Positions 20,201 to 27,099 of a DNA stretch of 46,583 nucleotides are shown piece after piece (the stretch's first letter is position 1; every line of letters begins with the position of its first letter). Below the pieces are notes generated by a model. The model saw only the letters and a program-made list of their open reading frames with translations, was not told where the DNA came from and did not search any database. The position numbers were made by a program, and so were the translations under genes. The stretch spans positions 1 to 46,583 of the forward strand of contig JARGNR010000050.1 of assembly GCA_029212405.1 (NCBI GenBank), given 5' to 3'. The DNA comes from Saprospiraceae bacterium. Lineage in GTDB: Bacteria > Bacteroidota > Bacteroidia > Chitinophagales > Saprospiraceae.

Positions 20201-21706
20201 TAATGTTCCATTATGATAGGCACCACCCAGCATGATATTTCCTTCCCATAATCCCGTATCGAATCCCCAAAAGTCAGTTCCTGCTATGCCTTTGACCTTT
20301 CTTGTGAACGATGCACCATTGTCGGTACTTAGAAATATGCCTCCATCATTCGCTACCCAAATCTCTTTACTATGTTCATAATAATGTAAATCGTGATTAT
20401 CAGCATGTACATATCCTGGTTCGCTGGACTGACTCCATTTTACGGGACAAGTAAAACTACTTCCTTCATCAGCAGAAACCCATAAATTTACCCCACAGGC
20501 AAAAATAGAATCTGCATTAAAAGGAGACACTCCAAAGGCCACATCATAATAGTATTGACCACCATCATCACTTCCATCCTGTGCCCATGCCATAATATTA
20601 ATATTTCCTGTTGCTAAATCAGGTGGACCAGCAGGTTGTGGACCACAGCATTCAAAGACCCATTTTTCACCTTCATTGTCACTTTTATAAATCCCGTATA
20701 ATCCAGAGCCTCCATTAGCTGAACCAGTAGCGTGCGCATACACCATATTGGGTCGATCCGGAGAAACCGATATTTCGGTTCGTCGCTGGTGACCGCTTCC
20801 TGTAGGCCATCCTTCAGAATAATTGGTAAAAGACACCCCATTATCGGTTGATTTATGAAAATAGGTGAAATCATCGTCTTGATTGCCATCATTTGCATCT
20901 CGACTCACCACGTAAACAATATCAGAATTGGTAGGATGAAACTCAATCTCTAAATGAAAGTCTGGACTGATCATGGTCCAATTGGTTCCTCCATCACTCG
21001 TTCTGTACAACCCTTGATCACATGCCGCTAAAAGTACCAAATGATTGTCTGGATCAGTGACTATATCTCTTACAAAAAGAGAGGAAGATTGGAAAGAGGC
21101 ATCTCCCGTATTTGACCAAGTGTCTCCCCCGTCCGTAGACTTCATTATTGTTCCTAACATAAATGCATATACAATATCTTCATCCGTAGGGTCAATTTCT
21201 ATAGCATATACTTGATTGACATCTAAGTCATGACTTATCGGAGTCCAATTTTCACCATGATCAACAGATTTCCATAACCCTGCTGTTGCTGTTCCTGCAT
21301 ACAATACATCTTGATTGCTTATACTTTGTTCTACGGTATATACGTGAGCACTTCCCGGTGCATAACTCTTCCCCGCTGCGTCATGATCCCAATCTACTGG
21401 CCCGATACATGTCCAGTCTGGCATTCTTTCTTTCGGATAACCTTGACGGTTATTTTTTGCAGAATGATTGACCTCTCTTGACAAGTCCCTCATCCATCTT
21501 TTGAAGTATTGGGTATGTTCGTTTTTTACAAATTTGTTGTTGGCATAATATGCTTGATATAGATCCACCACCTTTCCATGATCGGCATCCGTTTTATACA
21601 TTTCTTTGACCCATTCCGGCAGATTGGGAGCATTGTATTTAAATTCAACTTGGCCCTCTGAAAAATGAGCTATTAAGAATAAAAGTAGGATCAGTCTACA
21701 CTTCAC
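17258..21706 (-). CDS. Large secreted BNR/PKD/LamG protein with tail-fibre-like C-terminus
   Basis: Predicted 1482-aa surface protein from GTG 21706. No ATG exists at the 5' end; GTG gives a good signal peptide (KCRLILLLFLIAHFSEGQ), while the frame is open to TTG 21781. Domain order: VPS10/BNR beta-propeller repeats to about residue 740 (STDGGDTWSNTG, TSDGGTNWTMIS, TTDGGATWTLIT); a PKD domain at about 790-880 (GIYDVSLTVTDVYGTD); a LamG/concanavalin-type domain at about 900-1040 (FTVTAWVKPNG, WSHVAMTVEPTGVTLYVNG, IEEVCVWDRTL); then a C-terminal region with three copies of a module ending in (V/I)(Y/F)(D/Q)G..W.. (LVYFDGVQWNKAV, IQVYQGATWKNI, FMVFDGTLWNKVKVD). The last module type is familiar from tail-fibre-like proteins of Bacteroidota. 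No T9SS sorting tail recognised. Binding of glycans or surfaces is inferred from LamG, PKD and fibre modules. First gene of a three-gene minus-strand run. Confidence 0.8.
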   Translation of the reverse strand: MKCRLILLLFLIAHFSEGQVEFKYNAPNLPEWVKEMYKTDADHGKVVDLYQAYYANNKFVKNEHTQYFKRWMRDLSREVNHSAKNNRQGYPKERMPDWTCIGPVDWDHDAAGKSYAPGSAHVYTVEQSISNQDVLYAGTATAGLWKSVDHGENWTPISHDLDVNQVYAIEIDPTDEDIVYAFMLGTIMKSTDGGDTWSNTGDASFQSSSLFVRDIVTDPDNHLVLLAACDQGLYRTSDGGTNWTMISPDFHLEIEFHPTNSDIVYVVSRDANDGNQDDDFTYFHKSTDNGVSFTNYSEGWPTGSGHQRRTEISVSPDRPNMVYAHATGSANGGSGLYGIYKSDNEGEKWVFECCGPQPAGPPDLATGNINIMAWAQDGSDDGGQYYYDVAFGVSPFNADSIFACGVNLWVSADEGSSFTCPVKWSQSSEPGYVHADNHDLHYYEHSKEIWVANDGGIFLSTDNGASFTRKVKGIAGTDFWGFDTGLWEGNIMLGGAYHNGTLLREDSVYINNWICTDGGDGTIGRVHPARPKNVHSWFNIKDLQSDRTIAPKTRGHLHRMNGSYPIGSDSDILYHPEYYDTYWVGSGNSIWKTEDNGFSFEEVHDFGVEVVSMDFSYADINVMYAVTWPGWWSKKELYRTTDGGATWTLITPPEATLVHRYWVPYDVVADPMNPNKVTIARTSMYNEGLNGAEILESLDGGANWTDVTGLVNDKSITNMVPHQGVEGGLFVGTRREVFYKDASMSDWVDISSDLPVTISSEKLVPWYRKQKLRNGTNQSVWERDFTVNSNRVIARPSAQKDTFFCTKDTVYFRDMSILAEEGASWLWTIEGPENITSTEQNPSIGFSCPGIYDVSLTVTDVYGTDTKSIPNMVVVLNDCSDFNDPYKALNTYASGDYINFDNEDWTVTNFTVTAWVKPNGIQDDYTGIFMADGTAAGFNFKNGNNSLAYHWPGGSWSWNSGLIVAPDVWSHVAMTVEPTGVTLYVNGISSSHIDDVSPADINSFKIASYQGWGSRNYKGEIEEVCVWDRTLTINEIREGRHLVKDPAADPTIIAYFKFNDDTGMAWEEVSNSEGSFSGNPEMLVSDAPVGMGVSDLLFIDGLNTYNFPKTQTKMIFNSGLAPDGELAVTYIVDQPAVTPTFDQSLLSGYFIINAYPKVNPSTPFPQEIHFQSTGIISDFMASNSTLSSQNRSENEGSTAWNSVSTPAFQLISGLAGEIRITNTTSFTDYGQIALGRQKFTDGEGNVTIKTDESISSLIEGGTSAELSLVSSNQAFTLPSFTGSEVEGIGSPAEGSIVYDNSLKSLVYFDGVQWNKAVAKATFDAPKGEGPPPDTGIALSSDVEIRSVLNLSEAQGVVLLPRFNSLDLTQISTPSKTQMIYNLDEKKIQVYQGATWKNIHSEALTYSIGGGSPSPVNGLGIGVNEIHATAALEVTSSNSKTLSFPRGDHREQNAALPGSVLYSTIYEAFMVFDGTLWNKVKVD

Positions 21707-21845
21707 TTGTCTTGTTTTTGCATGTTTCCGTAAAAATATAGTTATTCTCGAAAACAATAGTAACAATACCAAAAAATACAATCAATTGAATATCTATATA
21801 CGAACGACGGGATTTCACTTTATTAAAAAAATAAATATCGAACAT

Positions 21846-21873
21846 AAAAAAGACTTTAGATCGCTCCAAAGTC
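21846..21873 (-). terminator. Intrinsic terminator of the 204-aa secreted protein gene
   Basis: Read on the minus strand: stem GACTTT/AAAGTC (21868-21873 and 21852-21857) with a 10-nt loop, followed by six T. It lies 36 nt after the stop at 21910 and separates that gene from the BNR-PKD-LamG gene downstream. Confidence 0.6.
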
Positions 21874-21909
21874 CTGTAATTTCTTTAATGCAATTATAAA
21901 TTACCTATT

Positions 21910-22524
21910 TCACTTTAGTTTTACGTCATATTTGAATGTATTGCCCACCGATTTCCCATCAAAATGTATGGTGAGAATGTACCCTTTTACACCACTAATG
22001 GAAAATGATCTTTTTTCATCAACTTTATCTTTTCGGTCCGGTGTATCGTTAAACCACTTTGTAGTCAACTTAGTTGAATTACCATTTTTATCTACTTTAC
22101 ATACGACTACACTTGTCTTTCCTTTTCCTCCCAATTCATTGATTGTAACGGTCCCAGAACTCTTTTCAAATGGATAAGGGGTTATAAAAATTCTTCCTCC
22201 TGTTCCTACTAAAGTACCCTTATATTTCTTTTTGGGTTCCAATATTCTTGGACCTATCATCGCCCAAGAATTGTTGACTTTCCCATTCCAGAATGTAACC
22301 ATTTTTGATGTAAAACTAGCCATGGAACTGGCCAAACAAGTGGCATACCCAATTCCAGGAAGAACAGCCCCTACAGAACAACCAACAACGACAGCTTTAT
22401 CGTCAACCGCATCCCATATATCAGAAATTACAGACGATGCAGAGCCACAAGATTGACTGCTTAGTTTACTTGTCGTCAGTCCAAGTAAGAAGAATGCAAA
22501 TACGAATGGAGTGAATTTTTTCAT
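21910..22524 (-). CDS. Secreted 204-aa protein, putative target of the adjacent two-component system
   Basis: Predicted 204-aa exported protein, family not recognised. Signal peptide 1-23 (FVFAFFLLGLTTSKLSSQ). A helical, small-residue-rich hydrophobic stretch follows at about 46-72 (KAVVVGCSVGAVLPGIGYAT), then a beta-rich C-terminal domain of about 115 residues (GRIFITPYPFEKSSGTVTI, SFSISGVKGYILTIHFDGK) that looks like a small beta-sandwich. Cys26, Cys49 and Cys63 may form disulfides. It is downstream of the response regulator gene (82-nt gap) but has its own TAnnTTTG promoter with a palindromic site shared with the adhesin operon, so it is probably controlled by that regulator. The gene ends in an intrinsic terminator. 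Role unknown; an extracellular or envelope product is inferred. Confidence 0.65.
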   Translation of the reverse strand: MKKFTPFVFAFFLLGLTTSKLSSQSCGSASSVISDIWDAVDDKAVVVGCSVGAVLPGIGYATCLASSMASFTSKMVTFWNGKVNNSWAMIGPRILEPKKKYKGTLVGTGGRIFITPYPFEKSSGTVTINELGGKGKTSVVVCKVDKNGNSTKLTTKWFNDTPDRKDKVDEKRSFSISGVKGYILTIHFDGKSVGNTFKYDVKLK

Positions 22525-22551
22525 AGTACTTTTTTAAGTTATTGAATACTT

Positions 22552-22598
22552 CAAATATATTCCTTCACTTATCTCCAATAGGTCACCTCAACAGGTGA
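22552..22598 (-). promoter_or_regulatory. Promoter with palindromic operator, gene 22524
   Basis: Minus strand: -7 box TATATTTG (22559-22552, consensus TAnnTTTG) 27 nt before the ATG at 22524. Upstream at 22598-22583 lies the perfect palindrome TCACCT-gttg-AGGTGA, within AATATCACCTGTTGAGGTGA. The 23-bp gap from palindrome to -7 box is the same as in the adhesin promoter at 26842-26888. There is no well-placed -33 TTTG (a TTG lies only 16 bp upstream), which fits an activator-dependent promoter. Confidence 0.55.
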
Positions 22599-22606
22599 TA
22601 TTCTTC

Positions 22607-23212
22607 TTATTCCAATACAACTCTAGTCAATTCAGCCTTCGAGTGCACATCCAACTTTGCATAAATATTTTTGATATGCGTTTTGATCGTATTTTCAGAA
22701 ACAAAGTATTTATTTGCCATTTGAGGATTGGTGATTCCACGTATTATGTCCTCAATAATGTCAAACTCTTTACGGGTCAAATGCACGTCCAATTTTTGGA
22801 TTAAATACGCTCTAGAGAATTCAGGTTTTATCTGTTTCTGAACATTAAACAATGCAATTTCTATAGAAGAATAAATATCCTTTTCGTCAAATGGCTTCAC
22901 TACATATCCATTTGGAGTGGTCTCTTTCGCACGATGTATGGTATTGATATCGGCAAATGAGGTGACATAGATTAAAGGCTTATCGTATTTTTCTCGAATA
23001 ATCTTTCCAATTTCTATTCCGTCTAAATGTCCCTTAATATTTATATCAGAAAGGATCAAATCATAGGATCTAGAGTGCAGCATATCTAAGGCCTGAGAAC
23101 TTTGATAAGCAATTCCTATAACATGATACCCAAGCTTTGTACAAATCCGCTTGAGGTCCCGCGCAATAAGAGGCTCATCTTCAATGATCAATATTTTAAT
23201 CTTCGGCTGCAT
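22607..23212 (-). CDS. LuxR/NarL-type response regulator
   Basis: Predicted 201-aa DNA-binding response regulator. Receiver domain at 1-125: acidic pocket Glu11/Asp12, phospho-acceptor Asp56 (LILSDINIKG), Thr and Lys switch residues in YVTSF and YVVKPF. LuxR-type helix-turn-helix at about 140-200 (LTRKEFDIIEDIIRG, SENTIKTHIKNIYAKLDVHS). It starts 8 nt after the stop of the histidine kinase gene, so the two form a cognate pair. The matching palindromes upstream of the adhesin operon and of the next secreted gene are its most likely binding sites, which would make the operon self-regulated; that is inference from position and spacing. Confidence 0.9.
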   Translation of the reverse strand: MQPKIKILIIEDEPLIARDLKRICTKLGYHVIGIAYQSSQALDMLHSRSYDLILSDINIKGHLDGIEIGKIIREKYDKPLIYVTSFADINTIHRAKETTPNGYVVKPFDEKDIYSSIEIALFNVQKQIKPEFSRAYLIQKLDVHLTRKEFDIIEDIIRGITNPQMANKYFVSENTIKTHIKNIYAKLDVHSKAELTRVVLE

Positions 23213-23220
23213 ACCTGCAA

Positions 23221-25167
23221 TTATGTTTTCTGATAGTCTAAAATACTAAGCTTTATGGATGTTCCATGATTTCCATTGATATCTAGTTCGGCATTTAGTT
23301 TTTCTTTAAACGCAAATATCATCTGGTACCCAAATGACTCAATATCTTCATCTATATCTTGATTGGATAATCCATCGCCATTATCATGAACAATCAACTC
23401 AAGTACTTCTCCTTTTTCTTGCAAGGAGACACTTACAGTCCCCTCCTTTTTAATCTTAAATGCATGTTTAAGAGCATTGGAAACCAACTCATTGGTGATG
23501 AGACCTAATGGCACCACCGTATCCACATCCAATTCCAAGTCCTGAATGGTAAGACTCAACTTAATCTTATCTTCATTTATATTATACGTTTCGAATAAGC
23601 CTGAAATCAGTTTCTCCAAATAAGACTTCATACTGATCCCTTTGAGGCTATGCTCTTTATAAAGATTTTGATGGATTAAAGACATAGATCGAACTCGATT
23701 TCTTCCTTCATTGATGGCAGATAAAGCTGATTCATCTTTGATATATTCGGATTGAAGGCCCAACAAGCTTGACACAACTTGTAGGTTATTTTTTACCCGA
23801 TGATGAATTTCTTTCAACAACAATTCTTTATCTGCTAACGCCTTAGAAATTTGTGTATTTTTCTCTAAAAGTAGTTGTTGTGACTTTCGCTTCGCTTTTA
23901 GCGAATTGTACAGTAAAATAGAGATCAAACCAAGTAAAACAATTCCAACAAGTGCAAAAATTATATTCCGTTTCGATTTACCCAATGCAATGTCTTTTAA
24001 TTCATTTTTTGAATTTAGCAATTGAATCTGTAGATCCTTTTTTTCAATATCATATTCTGTTTTAATCCGCAATATGTTTTTGTCGGCAAATTGATTCCTT
24101 AGTTGTTTATCAACTTTCCCAAGCTTACTTTTTATGGTCATAGCTTCCACTGAATCATTTCTTAAGATGGCTATTTCAAGCAATTTTTCCAAGAATATTT
24201 TTTGATCAGACACGCTTGAATTCATCTCGGAGGACTCCAACCCTTCTTGTAAAACTTGAACCGCATTGGTATAATCCCCCAGAGCATAATAGGAACTGCC
24301 TATGGCTTTTCGAATCGTTCGGTACGCAATCGGATTCTTCTTTTTTCGACTTTCATCAAAATAAGCATACGGTTCTTTACCAATAGCAATAGCCCTATCG
24401 TACTTCTCTTGTAGTTGGTGTATATGTGCATGATTTGCCAAAGCTCGATATTTCATACTTTCCAAACTATCTTTCACTGCTATTTCAAGTGCTCTATCTG
24501 AAAACATCAATGCACTATCTAATTTTTGTTGGGCAATATATTCATCCGTGATCCTTCCTAAGGTAAGTGACTTCAAAAATGGTAAAAGAATGTCATGATT
24601 GTCAAAATACCATTTCCATTCCCTTACTATTTTATCGTCCATACCAATCCGCCTATAAATTGTAGTCAAACGACTGGTTAAATTGTAATGCATTCGGAAA
24701 CTTGATCGTGGCGTATCATCTCTGGCTCGTAATGTATAAAATATGGATCGTTCGTAATCCTTCAACTGAAAGTACACACTACTAATATGATAATGAATTC
24801 GGTTGATATTATCTATATCGCTGTGCCGTTCAGAATAATCGATGACTTCTAAAATCTTCTCTTTGGCAGATTCTAATTTATTTTTTTTTAAATCTCTGAC
24901 ACCACCTATGAATAACACTTCAATAATAGAATTACTATCCTTACTCTGACGGGCAATTTCTTCGCACATGCTAAAATATGTTGCCGACTTCTCCCACTCT
25001 CTCTCCTGTGTCAACCAAATGATACTTCTCAAATGAACAATACGCTCATAATCGCTTCCTACCGCAGGGTCATACGTTACAATTAAACTATCTAATTCAG
25101 AAAGTTGCCCATCTGTAGAAGTACTAATTGTAGTAATTAAAAGCAGTATGAATAAAATACGTTTCAG
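23221..25167 (-). CDS. TPR histidine kinase (HisKA_2), apparently CTG start
   Basis: Predicted 648-aa membrane sensor kinase. N-terminal signal sequence (KRILFILLLITTISTSTDGQ), TPR-like helical repeats about 40-370 in the periplasm, coiled coil, one membrane helix (IIFALVGIVLLGLISILLY), then a HisKA_2 dimer domain with HHRVKNNLQ at about 455-463 and a HATPase with NELVSNALKHAF (N box) and DNGDGL (G1). The signal sequence is encoded in frame upstream of the only conventional start candidate, TTG 25032, which would cut it off. The frame opens after TAA 25176-25174, and the only start-like codon before the signal is CTG 25167; it overlaps the TGA of the 52-aa gene as CTGA, like a normal ATGA junction. 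I therefore call CTG, or an ATG altered to CTG. Partner of the regulator at 22607. Confidence 0.8.
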   Translation of the reverse strand: MKRILFILLLITTISTSTDGQLSELDSLIVTYDPAVGSDYERIVHLRSIIWLTQEREWEKSATYFSMCEEIARQSKDSNSIIEVLFIGGVRDLKKNKLESAKEKILEVIDYSERHSDIDNINRIHYHISSVYFQLKDYERSIFYTLRARDDTPRSSFRMHYNLTSRLTTIYRRIGMDDKIVREWKWYFDNHDILLPFLKSLTLGRITDEYIAQQKLDSALMFSDRALEIAVKDSLESMKYRALANHAHIHQLQEKYDRAIAIGKEPYAYFDESRKKKNPIAYRTIRKAIGSSYYALGDYTNAVQVLQEGLESSEMNSSVSDQKIFLEKLLEIAILRNDSVEAMTIKSKLGKVDKQLRNQFADKNILRIKTEYDIEKKDLQIQLLNSKNELKDIALGKSKRNIIFALVGIVLLGLISILLYNSLKAKRKSQQLLLEKNTQISKALADKELLLKEIHHRVKNNLQVVSSLLGLQSEYIKDESALSAINEGRNRVRSMSLIHQNLYKEHSLKGISMKSYLEKLISGLFETYNINEDKIKLSLTIQDLELDVDTVVPLGLITNELVSNALKHAFKIKKEGTVSVSLQEKGEVLELIVHDNGDGLSNQDIDEDIESFGYQMIFAFKEKLNAELDINGNHGTSIKLSILDYQKT

Positions 25168-25322
25168 CGGTTTTTACTTTTGGGATTAAAAGCAGATTTT
25201 TCTTGCTTGCTAATCAGATTATCTATGTCAATAAAGGCTTGCATTTGCTGCCCAATCATCTCAATATACAACAACTCTTTTATTTGATCATTTGTCTGAA
25301 CTGATCGCCCATCATTTTTCAT
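25164..25322 (-). CDS. 52-aa overlapping small protein between adhesin and kinase
   Basis: A 52-codon frame from ATG 25322 to TGA 25166-25164, too short for usual gene callers. Its start lies inside the last codons of the adhesin gene (11-nt overlap, different frame) and its stop overlaps the kinase start as CTGA. The product is charged and helical with no signal peptide or membrane segment: MKNDGRSVQTNDQIKELLYI at the start and a QQMQAFIDIDNLISKQEKSA stretch that looks amphipathic. The exact fit to both neighbours and the absence of any other content in this interval support translation by coupling. Alternative: a decayed C-terminal tail of the adhesin reached by a +1 frameshift. No function can be assigned; a cytoplasmic partner of the kinase or regulator is one guess. 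Confidence 0.55.
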   Translation of the reverse strand: MKNDGRSVQTNDQIKELLYIEMIGQQMQAFIDIDNLISKQEKSAFNPKSKNR

Positions 25323-26820
25323 CTTCTAATTTTTCTATTCTAGTAATCAATTCTTCAATAATGGATTGTTGTTCTTGTATTGCCTTAAGCGCTACCATTG
25401 AAAATCCAGCATAATCTACCGTATAACTATCCGTAGATGCATCATAATGGACCAATTCTGGGAAAATCTCTTTCACCTCTTGTGCCATTACACCAATTGA
25501 CCTTTGTTCCGTTTTTTGCGCTTTGAATTTATACGAATTAATCTGAGTACTAAGCAGAGCAGGCAAAACGCTTTCTACCCTCCGAACATCAGTTTTCAAA
25601 CGCTGATCACTAGGCGTAGTGTAGGCACCAGACACTTGATCAAATTTCCCAACCAAGGTGGATCCACTTCCATTTGCATTATTAAATAATCGGAGATCTC
25701 CCGTACTCGAACTTACATACATTCTCCAGTAATCGTTAGACGAACTATTTTTTAATACTAGGCCACTTGAAGATCCGCTATTCCCATGTTCAAAATCTGT
25801 TACAGATCCTTCAAATGTTGCGTTTTCAGTCAGAGTTAACGTACCGTCAATATACGTATTGCCATATGTATACATCGCCCCATTAATTTCTAAAACATTA
25901 GTCAAAAAATTTCCTTCAATCAACGGGCTGCTGGTATTGCTATTATCAATATATAGTTTATTACTTGCCAATTCATTGTAGCCCGCTTGATAGCCAATAA
26001 ATACATTTCCTGACTTGGCATGCTTATTAGAACCTCTGCCAGCTTGATAACCAATCAATACTGAATTACTGGCCAATGTGTCATTGAAACCGGCTTCATA
26101 CCCTATTGCAACTGAATTATTTGCCAAGTCAGCCTTTTTTAAAGCTTTTACCCCTACAGCTACATTCTGATCACCTAGCCCCTCATTCAGAGCATTGTAC
26201 CCTATCGCTACATTGTCAGTAACGTCTATTCCTTGGCTCAAACTTTGTCCACCAACAGAAACATTTCTTTTACCTGTCAGATTTTCAGATTGAGAAGAAT
26301 ATCCTACTGCAACATTGTTGTTCGATTCCTGCCCTGTCCCCCCAAGATTTCGAAGCGCATATTGACCAATTCCAATATTGAACCATGAAACTAGGTCGGA
26401 TTCAAGTGAATACGAACCAATGGCAATATTAGAAATACCAATTTGACTGTTTAACATGGCATTTTTCCCAATAGCGATATTGTCCCACTTTGTTGTGAAT
26501 TTCAATGCATCCATTCCAATACCAATATTCCTAAAACCTGAACTATTGCTCATCGTTTGATACCCAATTCCAATGGATTCGGAAGAACCTCCTACAAATT
26601 CACCAGCTCCATTCCCAATATAGATTTCTCTCATATTTAAGCTGCTTAAGTTCTCTCCAGCTTTATTGCCAATCGCAATAGACCTTGAATTAAAATCGAT
26701 ATTTTTAGATTTAAAATTATAAGAATTGCCTCCCGTAGAAATTCGTACATCTTGAGCTCCTAAAGAAACTGAACTTAGAATGAATAAAAATAGTAGGTGG
26801 ATTAAAAAGGAATTTTTCAT
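25312..26820 (-). CDS. Tail-fibre-like adhesin with head repeats and S74 endosialidase chaperone
   Basis: Predicted 502-aa exported protein. Signal peptide 1-22 (LFLFILSSVSLGAQ). Residues about 45-290 contain many degenerate repeats of the YadA-head type with an (A/S)IGxxA core (SIGIGYQTMSNSSG, NIAIGKNAMLNSQ, NVAVGVKALKKADL, NVFIGYQAGYNELAS), which form left-handed beta-rolls in trimeric adhesins. Residues about 395-500 are the peptidase S74 intramolecular chaperone: SDQRLKTDVRRVES, then GVMAQEVKEIFPELV and a terminal coiled coil. In phage fibres this domain trimerises the fibre and cuts itself off at the Ser-Asp of SDxRLK. A trimeric surface fibre is inferred. It is the first gene of the operon with the 52-aa protein, kinase and regulator, and has a promoter with the palindromic site. 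Confidence 0.85.
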   Translation of the reverse strand: MKNSFLIHLLFLFILSSVSLGAQDVRISTGGNSYNFKSKNIDFNSRSIAIGNKAGENLSSLNMREIYIGNGAGEFVGGSSESIGIGYQTMSNSSGFRNIGIGMDALKFTTKWDNIAIGKNAMLNSQIGISNIAIGSYSLESDLVSWFNIGIGQYALRNLGGTGQESNNNVAVGYSSQSENLTGKRNVSVGGQSLSQGIDVTDNVAIGYNALNEGLGDQNVAVGVKALKKADLANNSVAIGYEAGFNDTLASNSVLIGYQAGRGSNKHAKSGNVFIGYQAGYNELASNKLYIDNSNTSSPLIEGNFLTNVLEINGAMYTYGNTYIDGTLTLTENATFEGSVTDFEHGNSGSSSGLVLKNSSSNDYWRMYVSSSTGDLRLFNNANGSGSTLVGKFDQVSGAYTTPSDQRLKTDVRRVESVLPALLSTQINSYKFKAQKTEQRSIGVMAQEVKEIFPELVHYDASTDSYTVDYAGFSMVALKAIQEQQSIIEELITRIEKLEDEK

Positions 26821-26841
26821 TTTATAGATTTTTTATACCTA

Positions 26842-26888
26842 CAAAAATGGCAACTCAATTAAAGAGATTGTATCACCTGATGAGGGGA
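26842..26888 (-). promoter_or_regulatory. Promoter with palindromic operator, adhesin-kinase-regulator operon
   Basis: Minus strand: -7-like box CATTTTTG (26849-26842, one mismatch to TAnnTTTG), 21 nt before ATG 26820. The site AATATCCCCTCATCAGGTGA ends at 26873 and is separated from the box by 23 bp. It matches the site before the 204-aa gene at 16 of 20 positions, with the same 23-bp spacing, and keeps the palindrome TCMCCT-n4-AGGTGA. No -33 TTTG at normal spacing. Confidence 0.5.
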
Positions 26889-27039
26889 TATTTTGTCAAA
26901 ACGAACTATGAATTCCTAAAATAATAGAAGATAGGTGTGAAATTCAACCTCTAATGATCCACAATTGAATAAACATATTTACATAAGGCTAGAAAATCGA
27001 AAACAATATGCTCCTAAAACTCAGTAAATAATAGACTAT

Positions 27040-27077
27040 AAAAAAAAGAGGGATTGTCTCTTTCGAAACAACCCCTC
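27040..27077 (-). terminator. Strong intrinsic terminator after the TPR gene
   Basis: Minus strand: 13-bp stem (27077-27065 with 27060-27048; two G-T wobbles) closed by a GAAA tetraloop and followed by eight T. It lies 22 nt after the stop of the gene at 27100 and insulates the adhesin operon from it. Confidence 0.8.
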
Positions 27078-27099
27078 ATTTATCTTGAGATTATAATTT

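Noticed and set aside
25164-25322. Extension of the adhesin by a +1 programmed frameshift into the 52-codon frame
   Set aside because: The A-run GAAAAATGA is present, but the independent ATG in the same frame and the CTGA junction explain the frame more simply, and S74 proteins normally end in the short coiled coil seen before the stop.
17258-26820. Prophage or phage-tail-like cluster suggested by tail-fibre modules
   Set aside because: No capsid, portal, terminase, sheath, baseplate, integrase or lysis genes; the proteins have signal peptides and lie among envelope and regulatory genes.
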